The notes under the pieces were generated by a model. That model was not told the origin of the DNA, searched no databases, and worked only from the letters and a program-made list of their open reading frames with translations. A DNA stretch of 64,000 nt from Halorubrum trapanicum (GTDB lineage Archaea; Halobacteriota; Halobacteria; Halobacteriales; Haloferacaceae). The translations under genes were made by a program, and so were the position numbers. Shown piece by piece: positions 43,136 through 51,589 of the stretch. The stretch is taken from positions 1 through 64,000 of the forward strand of contig NZ_JAGGKE010000002.1 of the NCBI RefSeq assembly GCF_017873555.1, read 5' to 3'. The number at the start of each line of letters is the position of its first letter. Position 1 is the stretch's first letter.

Positions 43136-44428
43136 ATGATCACGGTCAAGGACACCGTCCACGACCACATCGAAATAGACGGCGTCGCCGCCGACCTCGT
43201 CGACACGCCCGCCGTCCAGCGGCTCCGCCACGTCAAGCAGCTCGGGACGGTCCAGCTGGTCTACCCCTCCGCGAACCACACGCGGTTCGAGCACAGCCTC
43301 GGCGTCTACCACCTCGCGAGCCGCGCGCTCGATCACCTCGGGATCGAGGGGAAACGCGCCGACCGCATCGAGGCGGCCGCCATGCTCCACGACGTCGGGC
43401 ACGGCCCGTTCAGCCACAACCTCGAGTCGCTCACCCACCGCCGGACCGGGAAGTACCACGACGACGTCGGCGAGCTGCTGGAGACCGGCGCGGTCGGCGA
43501 CGTGTTACGGGACCACGACCTCGACCCGGACCGGATCGCCGAGATCGTCGCCGGCGAGGGACCGTACGCCGGGCTGGTCTCGGGGGAGCTGGACGTCGAC
43601 CGCATGGACTACCTCGTGCGCGACGCCTACCACACCGGCGTCCCGTACGGCACCATCGACACCGAGCGGTTCGTCCGCGAGCTGACGTTCGTGGAGCGTG
43701 GCGGGGTCGCGGACGGCGACGGTGCGGATCGTGACGGTTCGGACCGCGACGGGACCGGCCGTGACGGCCCGGAACTCGTCTTAGACGAGGGGAACGTTCA
43801 GACCGCCGAGAGCCTGCTCCTCGCCCGAGCGCTGATGAACCCGGTCGTCTACACCCACCACGTGGCGCGCATTTCGAAGGCGATGCTGCGGCGGGCCGCG
43901 AGCGACCTGCTCGACGCGACCGCGACGACCGCGGCCGAACTACGGCGGATGGACGACCACGACTTCCTCGCCGCGGTCCGCGACTGCCGGGAGACGGCCG
44001 AACTCTCCCGGCGGTACGACGAGCGCGACCTCTACAAGCTGGCGGTGTGGGCCGAGTACGACGACGTCCCCGACCGGGTCCACGAGGCGGACCACGCCGC
44101 GGAGACGGCGCTCGAACGCGAGATAGCCGCGGAGGCTGGCGTCGCGCGCGACCACGTGATCCTCGACGTGCCGCCCGAGCCGACGATGCGCGAGTCGACC
44201 GCGCGCGTCACCGTCAACGGTGATATCAGGCGCCTGGAGCGACAGTCGCCGCTCGTCTCGGCGCTCCGGACCGCCCAGCGGGACCAGTGGCGCCTCGGCG
44301 TGTACGCCCCGGCCCCCGCCACCGACCGCGTCGGCCGAGCGGCCGCGGACGTGCTCGGTCTCGACCCCGACGGCCTCGTGACCGAGGTGCGCGGCGCGAT
44401 GCCGACGACGCTCGACGAGTTCGAGTAG
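43136..44428 (+). CDS. HD-domain phosphohydrolase, paralogue 2
   Basis: 430 residues beginning MITVKDTVHDHIEIDGVAAD. HD motif residues: RFEHSLGVYHLAS, AAMLHDVGHGPFSHN, and the later SGELDVDRMDYLVRDAYHTG identical to paralogue 1. It differs by an Asp/Gly-rich insertion at about residues 195-215 (GVADGDGADRDGSDRDGTGR). A CTTTTATC element at 43106-43113 places the transcript start at the ATG (leaderless). The longer frame upstream runs through the divergent Usp gene and is not coding. Confidence 0.9.
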   Translation: MITVKDTVHDHIEIDGVAADLVDTPAVQRLRHVKQLGTVQLVYPSANHTRFEHSLGVYHLASRALDHLGIEGKRADRIEAAAMLHDVGHGPFSHNLESLTHRRTGKYHDDVGELLETGAVGDVLRDHDLDPDRIAEIVAGEGPYAGLVSGELDVDRMDYLVRDAYHTGVPYGTIDTERFVRELTFVERGGVADGDGADRDGSDRDGTGRDGPELVLDEGNVQTAESLLLARALMNPVVYTHHVARISKAMLRRAASDLLDATATTAAELRRMDDHDFLAAVRDCRETAELSRRYDERDLYKLAVWAEYDDVPDRVHEADHAAETALEREIAAEAGVARDHVILDVPPEPTMRESTARVTVNGDIRRLERQSPLVSALRTAQRDQWRLGVYAPAPATDRVGRAAADVLGLDPDGLVTEVRGAMPTTLDEFE

Positions 44429-44494
44429 GCGAGCGGGGCGCCCCCAGCGGACCCGTTCCCGTGACGTTTTAACCTCGGCTGGCGAGGCTCGGAT

Positions 44495-45559
44495 ATGCAT
44501 CTCGAGGGGACCATCCTGGTCGGTCCCGACTTCGAGCCGGTCGAGGGCCGGGTCGTCGTCGCGGACGGCGAGATCGTCCGGGTGGAAGCGGAATCGGTCG
44601 AGAGCGACGACGTGATCCTCCCGGCGTTCGTCAACGCCCACACCCACATCGGCGACTCCATTGCCAAGGAGGCGGGCGAGGGACTCTCGCTCGACGAACT
44701 GGTCGCCCCGCCGGACGGGCTGAAACACCGGCTCCTGCGGTCGGCCAGCCACGAGGAGAAGGTGGCCGCGATGGCCCGCACCCTGCGCTACATGGAGTCG
44801 ACGGGGACCGGTACCTTCCTGGAGTTCCGCGAGGGCGGCGTCGACGGCGTCGCCGCGCTCCGCGACGCGCTCGCGGGCGAGGGGGTCGAGTTCGGCGAGC
44901 GCGCGATCGAGTCGGTCGTGTTCGGCCGCGACGACCCGGACGTCCTCTCCGTCGCCGACGGGTACGGCGCCTCCGGCGCGCGAGACGCCGACTTCGACGC
45001 GGTCCGGTCGGAGACGCGAGAGGCCGGCAAGCTGTTCGGGATCCACGCGGGCGAGCGCGACGCCGACGACATCAACCCCGCGATGGACCTCGACCCGGAC
45101 TTCCTCGTCCACATGGTCCACGCCGAGTCGATCCACCTCGAACGCGTCGCGGACCGGGGGACGCCGGTCGTCGTCTGCCCGCGGTCGAACCTCGTGACGA
45201 ACGTCGGCGTCCCGCCGATCCGCGAGCTGACCGAGCGGACGACCGTCGCGCTCGGCACCGACAACGTGATGACCGACTCGCCGTCGATGTTCCGCGAGAT
45301 GGAGTTCGCGGCGAAGCTCTCCGATCTCCCGGCGCGGGAGATCCTGCGGATGGCGACGCGCAACGGCGCCGAGATCGCCGGGCTGAACCGCGGCGTCGTG
45401 CGGAAGGGGGCCGACGCCGACCTGCTCGTGCTCGACGGCGACTCCGACAACCTCGCCGGCGCGCGAGACCTCGTCCGCGCGGTCGTCAGGCGCGCCGGCC
45501 ACGCCGACGTCTCGCGGGTCGTGATCGGCGGCGAGCCGGTCGTGCCCCGCGACGACTGA
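44495..45559 (+). CDS. Amidohydrolase (cytosine deaminase/chlorohydrolase group)
   Basis: 354 residues. Metal-dependent hydrolase signatures: AFVNAHTHIGDSIAKE (HxH), GIHAGERDADDI (metal His), VHMVHAESIHLERVADRG (His), CPRSNL and TVALGTDNVMTDSPSMFREM (Asp). The composite N- and C-terminal beta-sandwich is normal (MHLEGTILVGPDFEPVEGRV ... GADADLLVLDGDSDN). Deamination or hydrolysis of a nitrogenous ring is likely; the substrate is unknown. It has its own ACGTTTTAACC promoter element about 30 bp upstream. The thymidine kinase gene follows on the same strand. Confidence 0.88.
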   Translation: MHLEGTILVGPDFEPVEGRVVVADGEIVRVEAESVESDDVILPAFVNAHTHIGDSIAKEAGEGLSLDELVAPPDGLKHRLLRSASHEEKVAAMARTLRYMESTGTGTFLEFREGGVDGVAALRDALAGEGVEFGERAIESVVFGRDDPDVLSVADGYGASGARDADFDAVRSETREAGKLFGIHAGERDADDINPAMDLDPDFLVHMVHAESIHLERVADRGTPVVVCPRSNLVTNVGVPPIRELTERTTVALGTDNVMTDSPSMFREMEFAAKLSDLPAREILRMATRNGAEIAGLNRGVVRKGADADLLVLDGDSDNLAGARDLVRAVVRRAGHADVSRVVIGGEPVVPRDD

Positions 45560-45648
45560 GTCGCGAACCGGCCGGTGATCCCGGCGTCGGCGTCGACCGA
45601 CGCGCCGGGAGAGAAACGGTTTAGTCGCTGGCTCCGGCCCGATCGGGT

Positions 45649-46290
45649 ATGCACGCCATCACTCGATCCGGCTGGATCGAGGTCATCTCCGGGTCGATGT
45701 TCTCGGGCAAGACGGAGGAGCTGCTCCGCCGGCTCCGGCGGTCCGAGATCGCCGGGCAGTCGGTCGCCGTCTACACGCCCGCGGTCGACGACCGCTACGG
45801 CGAGACGACGATCGGCAGCCACACGGGGCGACAGTGGGAGGCGACCGTCGTCGACAACGAGGGCGACGGCCCCCTCGACATCCTCGACGACGACCCCGCG
45901 GAAGTCGTCGCCGTCGACGAGGCGAACTTCTTCTCGAACGCGCTCATCGAGACCTGTAACGCCCTCGCCGACCGCGGCAGCCGGGTGATCGTCTCGGGCA
46001 CCGACCAGACGTTCCGCGGCGAGCCGTTCGAGCCGCTCCCGCAGCTGATGGCGACCGCCGAGTACGTCGACAAGCTCCAGGCCATCTGCTCGGTGTGCGG
46101 GGAGCCGGCCTCCCGAAACCAGCGCCTCATCGAGGGGGAACCGGCTCACGTCGAGGACCCGACGATCCTCGTCGGCGCCGAGGAGTCCTACGAGGCGCGG
46201 TGTCGCGACTGCCACGTCCTGTTGACGGGCGACCGACCCGACGAGGAGCGGCCGTTCGAGGACACCGAGGCGGACCCCGCGAACGACTGA
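45649..46290 (+). CDS. tdk: Thymidine kinase
   Basis: 213 residues of type II thymidine kinase. It phosphorylates thymidine for DNA synthesis. P-loop SGSMFSGKTEELLRRLRRSE at residues 14-33; Walker-B-like VVAVDEANFFSN; zinc-binding lasso with CSVCGEP and CRDCH (four cysteines); substrate loop ILVGAEESYEARC. Length is normal, with an acidic tail. The ATG at 45649 is preceded by GGTTTAGTCG as a weak TATA element. Confidence 0.95.
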   Translation: MHAITRSGWIEVISGSMFSGKTEELLRRLRRSEIAGQSVAVYTPAVDDRYGETTIGSHTGRQWEATVVDNEGDGPLDILDDDPAEVVAVDEANFFSNALIETCNALADRGSRVIVSGTDQTFRGEPFEPLPQLMATAEYVDKLQAICSVCGEPASRNQRLIEGEPAHVEDPTILVGAEESYEARCRDCHVLLTGDRPDEERPFEDTEADPAND

Positions 46291-46335
46291 TCCGGTCTCG
46301 TGGTCGGCCGCGGCCGCCCACCGCGGAGCGTCGGC

Positions 46336-47517
46336 TCAGTCGGCCCGACCCGCCGTCCTGTAGGCCCACAGGTGGCCGTCGCCGTCCGGCAGGTCGATCG
46401 GCCGGTACGTCAGAATCAGCGTGTCCCCGTCGGCGAGCGCGAGCCGCTCGTCGTCGACCGGGCGCCGGTTCTCGACGAGCGTCTCGATACGCTCGACGAA
46501 CCCCTCGGGGTCGGCGAACCGCTGGCTCAGTTCGACGGCGAGTTCCCGACAGTCGCGGCCGGCGGCGGTCGACGGATCGCCGTCGAGTTCGAACTGATCG
46601 TACAGCCGCTCGTTCACCTGGATCACCTGTCGGTCGCCGTCCTCGATGAGCATCCCCACCGGGAGCGTGTCGAGCGCGGTCGACAGCACGGCGTTCGTCC
46701 GCTCGATCTCGCGTTTCCGCGCCTCCGCCTCGGTGACGTCCTCGAACTGCGAGAAGACGCCGATCACCTCCCCGTCGGCGTCGGTCACCACCTGGTTGTG
46801 CCACGCGCAGCGGATCCGCTCGCCGTCGCTGCGGACGTTCTCGTTGACGCTCTGGTAGCCGCCCTTATCGGAGAGCAGGTCGCGTTCGAGCGCCGCCACG
46901 TGTCGGTGCGCCGGTTCGGGAACGAACGGGAGCCACGTCCCCCCGAGCAGTTCCGACTCCTCGTAGCCGAGGATCTCCTCGGCGGCGGGGTTCACCCGAA
47001 CGATCCGAAACGCGTCGTCGTACTCGATCGTCCCCAGCGGCGACTGGTCGATGAACCGCGAGAGCCGCTCCTGGCTGGCCGCGAGCGCGACCCGCGACCG
47101 GTGTTGGTCGACGGCGTTGCGAACCCGGTTGGCCAACACCTCGTACCGGTCGTTCCCGCCGCGCTTCTGGATGTAATCGGTCGCGCCCGCCGAGATGGCC
47201 TCGCTCGCGATCTCCTCGCTCCCCTTCCCCGTGAACAGCACGAACGGGACTTCGACGCCCCGGTCGCGGACCCGCTGGAGGAGCGAGAGTCCGTCCGTTC
47301 CGGGCATGTCGTAGTCGGAGACGACGCAGTCGATCGGCTCCGTCGCCAGGGCGTCGAGCGCGCCGGCGAGGTCCCTCTCGGACTTGACCTCGAACGCGTC
47401 GTCGATCCGTTCGAGGTACGTCGCGGTCAGATCGAGGAAAGCGTCGTCGTCGTCGACGTGAAGGACCCGAACCGTCGCTGCGTCGTCCGACCTGGGGTCC
47501 GCGAGAGGCCCCGTCAT
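46336..47517 (-). CDS. Response-regulator receiver with two PAS domains
   Basis: 393 residues. Receiver domain (about 15-135): VRVLHVDDDDAFLDLTATYL, phosphorylated Asp in CVVSDYDMPGTDGLSLLQ, and KGSEEIASEAISAGATDYIQ with the conserved Lys nearby. PAS 1 (about 160-275) contains FIDQSPLGTIEYDDAFRIVR and ends FSQFEDVTEAEARK; PAS 2 (about 285-393) starts LSTALDTLPVGMLIEDGDRQ. There is no histidine kinase core, so it cannot autophosphorylate; it likely receives phosphate and passes the signal by protein contact. Such receiver-PAS proteins are common in haloarchaea. The ATG at 47517 (MTGPLADPRSDD) is used. Confidence 0.9.
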   Translation of the reverse strand: MTGPLADPRSDDAATVRVLHVDDDDAFLDLTATYLERIDDAFEVKSERDLAGALDALATEPIDCVVSDYDMPGTDGLSLLQRVRDRGVEVPFVLFTGKGSEEIASEAISAGATDYIQKRGGNDRYEVLANRVRNAVDQHRSRVALAASQERLSRFIDQSPLGTIEYDDAFRIVRVNPAAEEILGYEESELLGGTWLPFVPEPAHRHVAALERDLLSDKGGYQSVNENVRSDGERIRCAWHNQVVTDADGEVIGVFSQFEDVTEAEARKREIERTNAVLSTALDTLPVGMLIEDGDRQVIQVNERLYDQFELDGDPSTAAGRDCRELAVELSQRFADPEGFVERIETLVENRRPVDDERLALADGDTLILTYRPIDLPDGDGHLWAYRTAGRAD

Positions 47518-47587
47518 GCTACTCGGTACCGAGACCTGACAAATATACGTTCGGGTCCGGTCGGTCGGGTTCGGGCGGTCCGCCGGA

Positions 47588-47860
47588 TTACGCTTCGTCG
47601 CCGCCGTCGTCACGTCCGCCCTCGGCCGCCGCTTCGTCGACCGCCTCGTCGTCCGCGGTCGCGAGCCGGAACAGCCCGACGAGCGCGCCCGCGGCGACCA
47701 CCGCCCCCTCGGCTTTCGCGGCGGCGTACACCCACTCTCTCGGCTCCGCCTCGCCGGCGTTCCGGTAGCACGCGCGCGTCCAGACCGCGACGGCGCGCCG
47801 CGGCGCGACCGCCTCGATCAGTCCGCCGATTCCGGCCACTAACAGCAGCAGCGCTTTCAT
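47588..47860 (-). CDS. Small membrane protein of unknown function
   Basis: 90 residues: MKALLLLVAGIGGLIEAVAP, then RRAVAVWTRACYRNAGEAEP, REWVYAAAKAEGAVVAAGAL and VGLFRLATAD, with an acidic tail. It has two hydrophobic helices. The ATG at 47860 is chosen on the hydrophobic start; the long frame upstream is antisense or shadow of the next gene. It is conserved-looking in haloarchaea, with no function known. Confidence 0.7.
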   Translation of the reverse strand: MKALLLLVAGIGGLIEAVAPRRAVAVWTRACYRNAGEAEPREWVYAAAKAEGAVVAAGALVGLFRLATADDEAVDEAAAEGGRDDGGDEA

Positions 47861-47925
47861 ACGCGCCCTTCGGCGGCGACCCTCAAAAGCGGACCGGGGA
47901 CCGTCACCGTCCGGAGGAGATCCGC

Positions 47926-48525
47926 TCAGTCGTCGGTCACCGACTCGGCCGCGGCGAGGTAACGCCGACAGGTCGCGGCCGCCCACTCGCGGACCGCCGG
48001 CGCGTCGGTCCGTAACAGCGCCGAGATTCCGTCGCCGTCGATCAGTCCGACGGCGGCGCGGTCGTCGGCGAGGACCACGGCCACCGGCGACTCGCCGTCG
48101 TGACGGTACGCGTCGACGCCGCGGTCGGCGAGCGCGCGCCGGACGACCGGGCCGGTCGCTCCGGAGAGGCGGTCGCTCGCGGCGTCCGTGAACACGACGC
48201 GGACGTCGCCCGGGACGGTCGCGTCCCTCTCGGAGCCGTTCGAGTCGCCCGCGTCCCCGTCGCCGTCCGTCGCCGCCAGCGAGGCGTTCAGCCGACGGGC
48301 GAGGTCGGCGTCGAACCGCGGGACGACGGCGACGACGCTGTCGGCCGAACCGACGAGTCCGGCGAGCCGTTTCGCGGGATCCGCGGTAACGCCTTCGTCC
48401 GCCGCTCCGCCGCTCCGCTCGACGACCTCGACCCGATCGTCGAGGGCCGCGAGGTCGGCTGCGACCGCGCTGGCGACGAGCGCGCGGAGGACCGCCGCGG
48501 GCGACGACGAGTTGTCGTCGCTCAC
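47926..48525 (-). CDS. Haloarchaeal sensor/regulator-like protein of unknown function
   Basis: 199 residues from a GTG start that overlaps the methyltransferase stop (GTGA). The sequence begins VSDDNSSSPAAVLRALVASA and later has SVVAVVPRFDADLARRLNAS, DVRVVFTDAASDRLSGATGP and YRHDGESPVAVVLADDRAAV. The last parts resemble the C-terminal domain that follows winged helices in many haloarchaeal regulators, but no DNA-binding domain is present here. It is translationally coupled to the methyltransferase; a shared role is plausible. Confidence 0.68.
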   Translation of the reverse strand: MSDDNSSSPAAVLRALVASAVAADLAALDDRVEVVERSGGAADEGVTADPAKRLAGLVGSADSVVAVVPRFDADLARRLNASLAATDGDGDAGDSNGSERDATVPGDVRVVFTDAASDRLSGATGPVVRRALADRGVDAYRHDGESPVAVVLADDRAAVGLIDGDGISALLRTDAPAVREWAAATCRRYLAAAESVTDD

Positions 48526-49193
48526 GCGTCGCTCTCGTCTGGATCGGTCGAGCCAACCGCCTCGGTCGACCACCGCTCCGACGCGTCCGGGCGCGAGGGG
48601 TACGACTGTCGCCCGCCCGTCGACTTCTGCGCGAGCAGTCGGGCCGTGGCGCGCTCGCGGCCGCCCGGGCGCTCCGTCGTCGTCTCGTCGTAGTAGCGCA
48701 CGCTCAGCCCCAGCCCCGCGCGGAGCAGTTCGTTCGCCGCGTAGCGGTAGCGGTCGCCGCTCGGTCCCGACTGCGAGGGCGACGCCGACCGGAGGTGTCC
48801 CTCCACGAAGAGGTACCCGTCCGGCGCGAGCGACTCGACGAGGTCGGCGAACCGGTCGAGCGCGTGGAAGTAGCTCATCGCGATCACGTCGTACGTCTCG
48901 CTCGGAAACCCGTACGTCGAGGCGTCGGCCCGGATCGCCTCGATCCGGTCGCCGATCCCGCGGTCCGCGGCGCGCTCGCGGACGATACGGAGGCCCTCCG
49001 CCGAGGCGTCGAGCGCGTCGACGTCGCGGCCGCGGTCCGCGAGGAACACCGCGTTGCGGCCGGTTCCGGCGGCGACGTCGAGCGCGCGGCCGTCGGGCAG
49101 CGACGGCTCGTAGGCGCGGAGCACAGGGGACGGCTCCGGCGCGCGCGGGTACTCGCCCGACGCGAACCGCTCGTCCCAGTCGGTGTCGGTCAC
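48522..49193 (-). CDS. SAM-dependent methyltransferase (class I)
   Basis: 223 residues. The SAM motif I is RALDVAAGTGRNAVFLADRG (about residue 37); motif II DVDALDASAEGLRIV; motif IV YDVIAMSYFHAL. The start MTDTDWDERFASGEYPRAPE resembles tellurite-resistance/thiopurine methyltransferase-like proteins. The final about 40 residues are low complexity and acidic. The substrate is unknown. It is divergent from the CinA-like gene. Confidence 0.88.
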   Translation of the reverse strand: MTDTDWDERFASGEYPRAPEPSPVLRAYEPSLPDGRALDVAAGTGRNAVFLADRGRDVDALDASAEGLRIVRERAADRGIGDRIEAIRADASTYGFPSETYDVIAMSYFHALDRFADLVESLAPDGYLFVEGHLRSASPSQSGPSGDRYRYAANELLRAGLGLSVRYYDETTTERPGGRERATARLLAQKSTGGRQSYPSRPDASERWSTEAVGSTDPDESDA

Positions 49194-49253
49194 GGTCGCC
49201 CTTCGACGCGGCGGGGCGTAAACCTCAGGGGCGCTTCGCTCGGAGTGAGGGGT

Positions 49254-49763
49254 ATGGACGAGACGACGGACCCCGCCGAGCGCTTGAACGAACTTCTCTC
49301 AGGCGGCGACGAGACGGTCGCGACCGCGGAGTCGCTCACGGGCGGACTCGTGGGGTCGCGGGTGACGGACGTGCCGGGCGCGAGCGGCTACTTCGACCGC
49401 GGGTTCGTGACCTACACCTACGACGCCAAGCGCGAACTGCTCGGGGTCTCCCGCGAGTCGCTCGACGCTCACGGCGCCGTGAGCGACCCGGTGGTCCGGG
49501 AGATGGCGGCGGGCGCGCGAGACCGAGCGGACGCGGACTGGGCGGTCGCGACGACCGGAATCGCCGGACCGACGGGCGGCACCGGCGAGAAACCCGTCGG
49601 ACTGGTGTACTTCGGGGTCGCGCACGCCGCGCCGTGGGGTACCGAGGAGTCGTTCGTCCGCACCGAGCGGGCCGTCCTCGACGGCGACCGCGACGCGGTG
49701 AAGCGGGGCGCGGCCGAGCGCGCGCTCGACGCGCTCGTCCGAGCGATCGAGAACGTCGACTGA
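49254..49763 (+). CDS. CinA C-terminal domain protein (NMN deamidase type)
   Basis: 169 residues corresponding to the stand-alone CinA C-terminal domain. Motifs: TVATAESLTGGLVGSRVTDV near residue 22 and DWAVATTGIAGPTGGTGEKP near residue 98, both family signatures; VGLVYFGVAH follows. Such proteins deamidate nicotinamide mononucleotide in pyridine nucleotide recycling, which complements the nadE at 18.4 kb, although the genes are not linked. The ATG at 49254 is chosen because the longer frame is antisense to the methyltransferase gene. Confidence 0.9.
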   Translation: MDETTDPAERLNELLSGGDETVATAESLTGGLVGSRVTDVPGASGYFDRGFVTYTYDAKRELLGVSRESLDAHGAVSDPVVREMAAGARDRADADWAVATTGIAGPTGGTGEKPVGLVYFGVAHAAPWGTEESFVRTERAVLDGDRDAVKRGAAERALDALVRAIENVD

Positions 49764-49860
49764 GAGCGTCGAGGACGCAGACGGGTGAGCGCGGAGTCGA
49801 GCGGGCCGTTCCGCCCAGCCCACCAGATGCGTTTATCCGGTGTCGGCGCGTACCGCCGGT

Positions 49861-50280
49861 ATGATAGAGCGCGTACTCGTCGCGATGGACGGCTCAGATC
49901 TCTCCGAGCGCGCGCTCCGATACGCGCTCGACGGCCACCCAGACGCCGAGATCACCGTGTTACACGTCGTTGGCGGGGCGTCGCCGATGATGGGACAAGC
50001 GGCTGGGATCGCCCTGTCGGAGGCCGGGGAAGACGGCATCCATGACGCCGCCGAGCCGGTGTTCGAGCGGGCACACGAGATCGCCGCCGAGTACGACGCG
50101 GCGATCGAGACGATCGTCGAGGCGGGGCGGCCCGCCCGGCAGATCATCGACCACGCCGAGGGGTTCGACGTCGTCGTGTTGGGCACCCACAGCGGGTCGC
50201 TCGCGGACCGCCTGTTCGTGGGGAACGTCGCCAAGACGGTGTTCCAGCGGTCGCCGGTGCCGGTCACGGTCGTTCGGTGA
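49861..50280 (+). CDS. Universal stress protein (UspA family)
   Basis: 139 residues from the ATG at 49861 (MIERVLVAMDGSDLSERALR). The nucleotide-binding pattern is VVLGTHSGSLADRLFVGNVA and the C-terminus is VFQRSPVPVTVVR. The internal EAGRPARQIIDHAEGFDVVV is typical of Usp proteins. GCGTTTATCC about 28 bp upstream is a likely TATA box. Its specific role is unknown. Confidence 0.9.
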   Translation: MIERVLVAMDGSDLSERALRYALDGHPDAEITVLHVVGGASPMMGQAAGIALSEAGEDGIHDAAEPVFERAHEIAAEYDAAIETIVEAGRPARQIIDHAEGFDVVVLGTHSGSLADRLFVGNVAKTVFQRSPVPVTVVR

Positions 50281-50339
50281 GTCGGGGTCGCGTCAGGCGG
50301 CGCACGCGTTCCCGCCCTGCGGCGCGGCCGCTCGGGTCG

Positions 50340-50543
50340 CTATTCGATGTAGGCGTTCCCCACGACCGCGACGACGAGCGCGGCGATCACGATCCACGTG
50401 AGGGGTTCGACCGCGAGGAGTCGTATCGGCCGCACGGCCGACTCGTCGAAGCCGAAGAGGGCGCCGCCGGCGAACGCGACCGCCAACACGAGCGCGCCGA
50501 CGATTCCGGCCACGCCGAGCAGGGCGGCGTCCGACGAGTCCAT
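50340..50543 (-). CDS. Two-helix small membrane protein
   Basis: 67 residues: MDSSDAALLGVAGIVGALVL, AVAFAGGALFGFDESAVRPI, RLLAVEPLTWIVIAALVVAV and VGNAYIE. Two membrane helices are separated by a charged loop. TTTTTAAGTAG (about 50565-50575, minus) is placed 26 bp upstream for a leaderless ATG at 50543, and an inverted repeat (CCCGACATCC/ACGTCGGG) lies between them. Its function is unknown. Confidence 0.78.
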   Translation of the reverse strand: MDSSDAALLGVAGIVGALVLAVAFAGGALFGFDESAVRPIRLLAVEPLTWIVIAALVVAVVGNAYIE

Positions 50544-50574
50544 ACCCGACGTGGATGTCGGGGCTACTTAAAAA

Positions 50575-50832
50575 ATGTCCGCGGGACGGTCGCGGGGAGA
50601 GACCTACTTGGAACGCTTCGCGACGGTCGTACCATCATATCACTCGGAGCCGAAGTGGCAGGGTACGGCAGGTGGTCGACTACGAGAACGCGTGAAGGTG
50701 TACGGCAGGCTTCACGAACTCGTCGACGATCTGCGTGAGGAGGACTACTTGTCGTCCAGACGGAGACGTGGTGTCTCTACAGGCGTCGACATTGAAGCAC
50801 GGGAGAGCGGCAACTGGTGGGAGCGGGGATGA
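50575..50832 (+). CDS. Doubtful small open frame in a low-G+C patch
   Basis: 85 codons starting with ATG within the promoter of the divergent membrane-protein gene. The product (for example VKVYGRLHELVDDLREEDYL) is charged and coherent, but base use at third positions is unlike neighbouring genes and I recognise no family. It may be a fragment of a foreign gene or not coding at all. Confidence 0.25.
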   Translation: MSAGRSRGETYLERFATVVPSYHSEPKWQGTAGGRLRERVKVYGRLHELVDDLREEDYLSSRRRRGVSTGVDIEARESGNWWERG

Positions 50833-50892
50833 CCTACGCCCACCCCGAACCGGAGGTTCATACGTGATGACAATCAAGCGGGGATAGCGGTC

Positions 50893-51108
50893 GTGTCAAA
50901 GCGGTCGCAAGTCGCCGATGAGCGGCGGTCTGTGTGGATGAAATACCACGCAGAAGGGTATAATATGAATGGGATTTCGCTCTTTCCCGGTGTTACAGCG
51001 CCGGGATTTGCAGTTCTGATGGGAGCATGGCTCGTTCGCAACGGCCATCCCACGATCGGCGCCGGACTTGCCGCCGCTGGTCTCGTGGCGTGGTCGTATG
51101 TGAACTGA
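50893..51108 (+). CDS. Small membrane protein in an accessory patch
   Basis: 71 residues from a GTG (or 56 from the ATG at 50938): charged head SKRSQVADERRSVWMKYHAE, then two hydrophobic helices (LFPGVTAPGFAVLMGAWLV, TIGAGLAAAGLVAWSYVN). The stop is followed at once by a perfect hairpin (51116-51138), which supports it as a transcription unit. Part of the sequence is repeated in degenerate form at 51157-51240. G+C is lower than in the core genome. The function is unknown. Confidence 0.55.
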   Translation: MSKRSQVADERRSVWMKYHAEGYNMNGISLFPGVTAPGFAVLMGAWLVRNGHPTIGAGLAAAGLVAWSYVN

Positions 51109-51115
51109 AAAAGTA

Positions 51116-51138
51116 GCCGCCAGCTGACCACTGGCGGC
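51116..51138 (+). terminator. Perfect 8-bp hairpin after the small membrane gene
   Basis: GCCGCCAG (51116-51123), loop CTGACCA, CTGGCGGC (51131-51138). It starts eight bases after the stop codon of the gene ending at 51108. Confidence 0.6.
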
Positions 51139-51163
51139 ACTATTCATGTATTGAAAGGGTATA

Positions 51164-51247
51164 ATGGGATTTCGCTCCCTGATTGGAGCAGGCTTACTCG
51201 CCGTTACAGCGGCGAGGCACCGTCGCTCTGATGGTCATTGGGGATAG
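51164..51247 (+). CDS. Very small open frame, degenerate relative of the previous gene
   Basis: 27 codons (MGFRSLIGAGLLAVTAARHR, then RSDGHWG). The DNA around it, GGTATAAT-GGGATTTCGCTC and later GTTACAGCG...CTGATGG, repeats the order of segments in the gene at 50893-51108 (50957-51020). It could be a decayed duplicate or a tiny peptide gene. Bases 51248-51450 after it are A+T-rich and hold nothing else that I can support. Confidence 0.3.
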   Translation: MGFRSLIGAGLLAVTAARHRRSDGHWG

Positions 51248-51454
51248 GCACATTACTGCCACGTCCCGTGGTGCGTGTGACAATAGAGGTGCGATGATAC
51301 AAAACAGTTACTACTACCACTACTATTAGAGGTCACGCCGAGATCCTGATTTGTGACACTCGATCGTGGTTTCTATATAATCATCCAACTGTCGACAGGA
51401 CACACAACCTCACTTGGTGCCGGTCTGCCGTGGAATCATTCAGAAACTTGATAG

Positions 51455-51528
51455 AGCCAGGGCAGGGATTTGAACCCCGGAAGTCTCGATTACAAGTCGA
51501 GTGCATGAACCACCCATGCTCCCCTGGC
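51455..51528 (-). tRNA. tRNA-Thr (TGT)
   Basis: 74 bases on the minus strand. Acceptor stem GCCAGGG/CCCTGGC with discriminator T, anticodon arm CTCGA-CTTGTAA-TCGAG (anticodon TGT) and T arm CGGGG/TTCAAAT/CCCTG. There is no intron and no encoded CCA. Its 3' end faces the low-G+C patch at 50.55-51.45 kb; I found no second copy of the tRNA end there. Confidence 0.95.
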
Positions 51529-51589
51529 GCGTGCGGCCGTACTCGGTCCTCCTATGTGTGCGTGTCGCTTTCCGCGAACCCGGCCGGCG

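Noticed and set aside
50544-51450. Integrated element using tRNA-Thr as attachment site
   Set aside because: The patch is low in G+C and adjacent to the tRNA, but I could find no second copy of the tRNA 3' end and no integrase gene, so only a small acquired patch is claimed.
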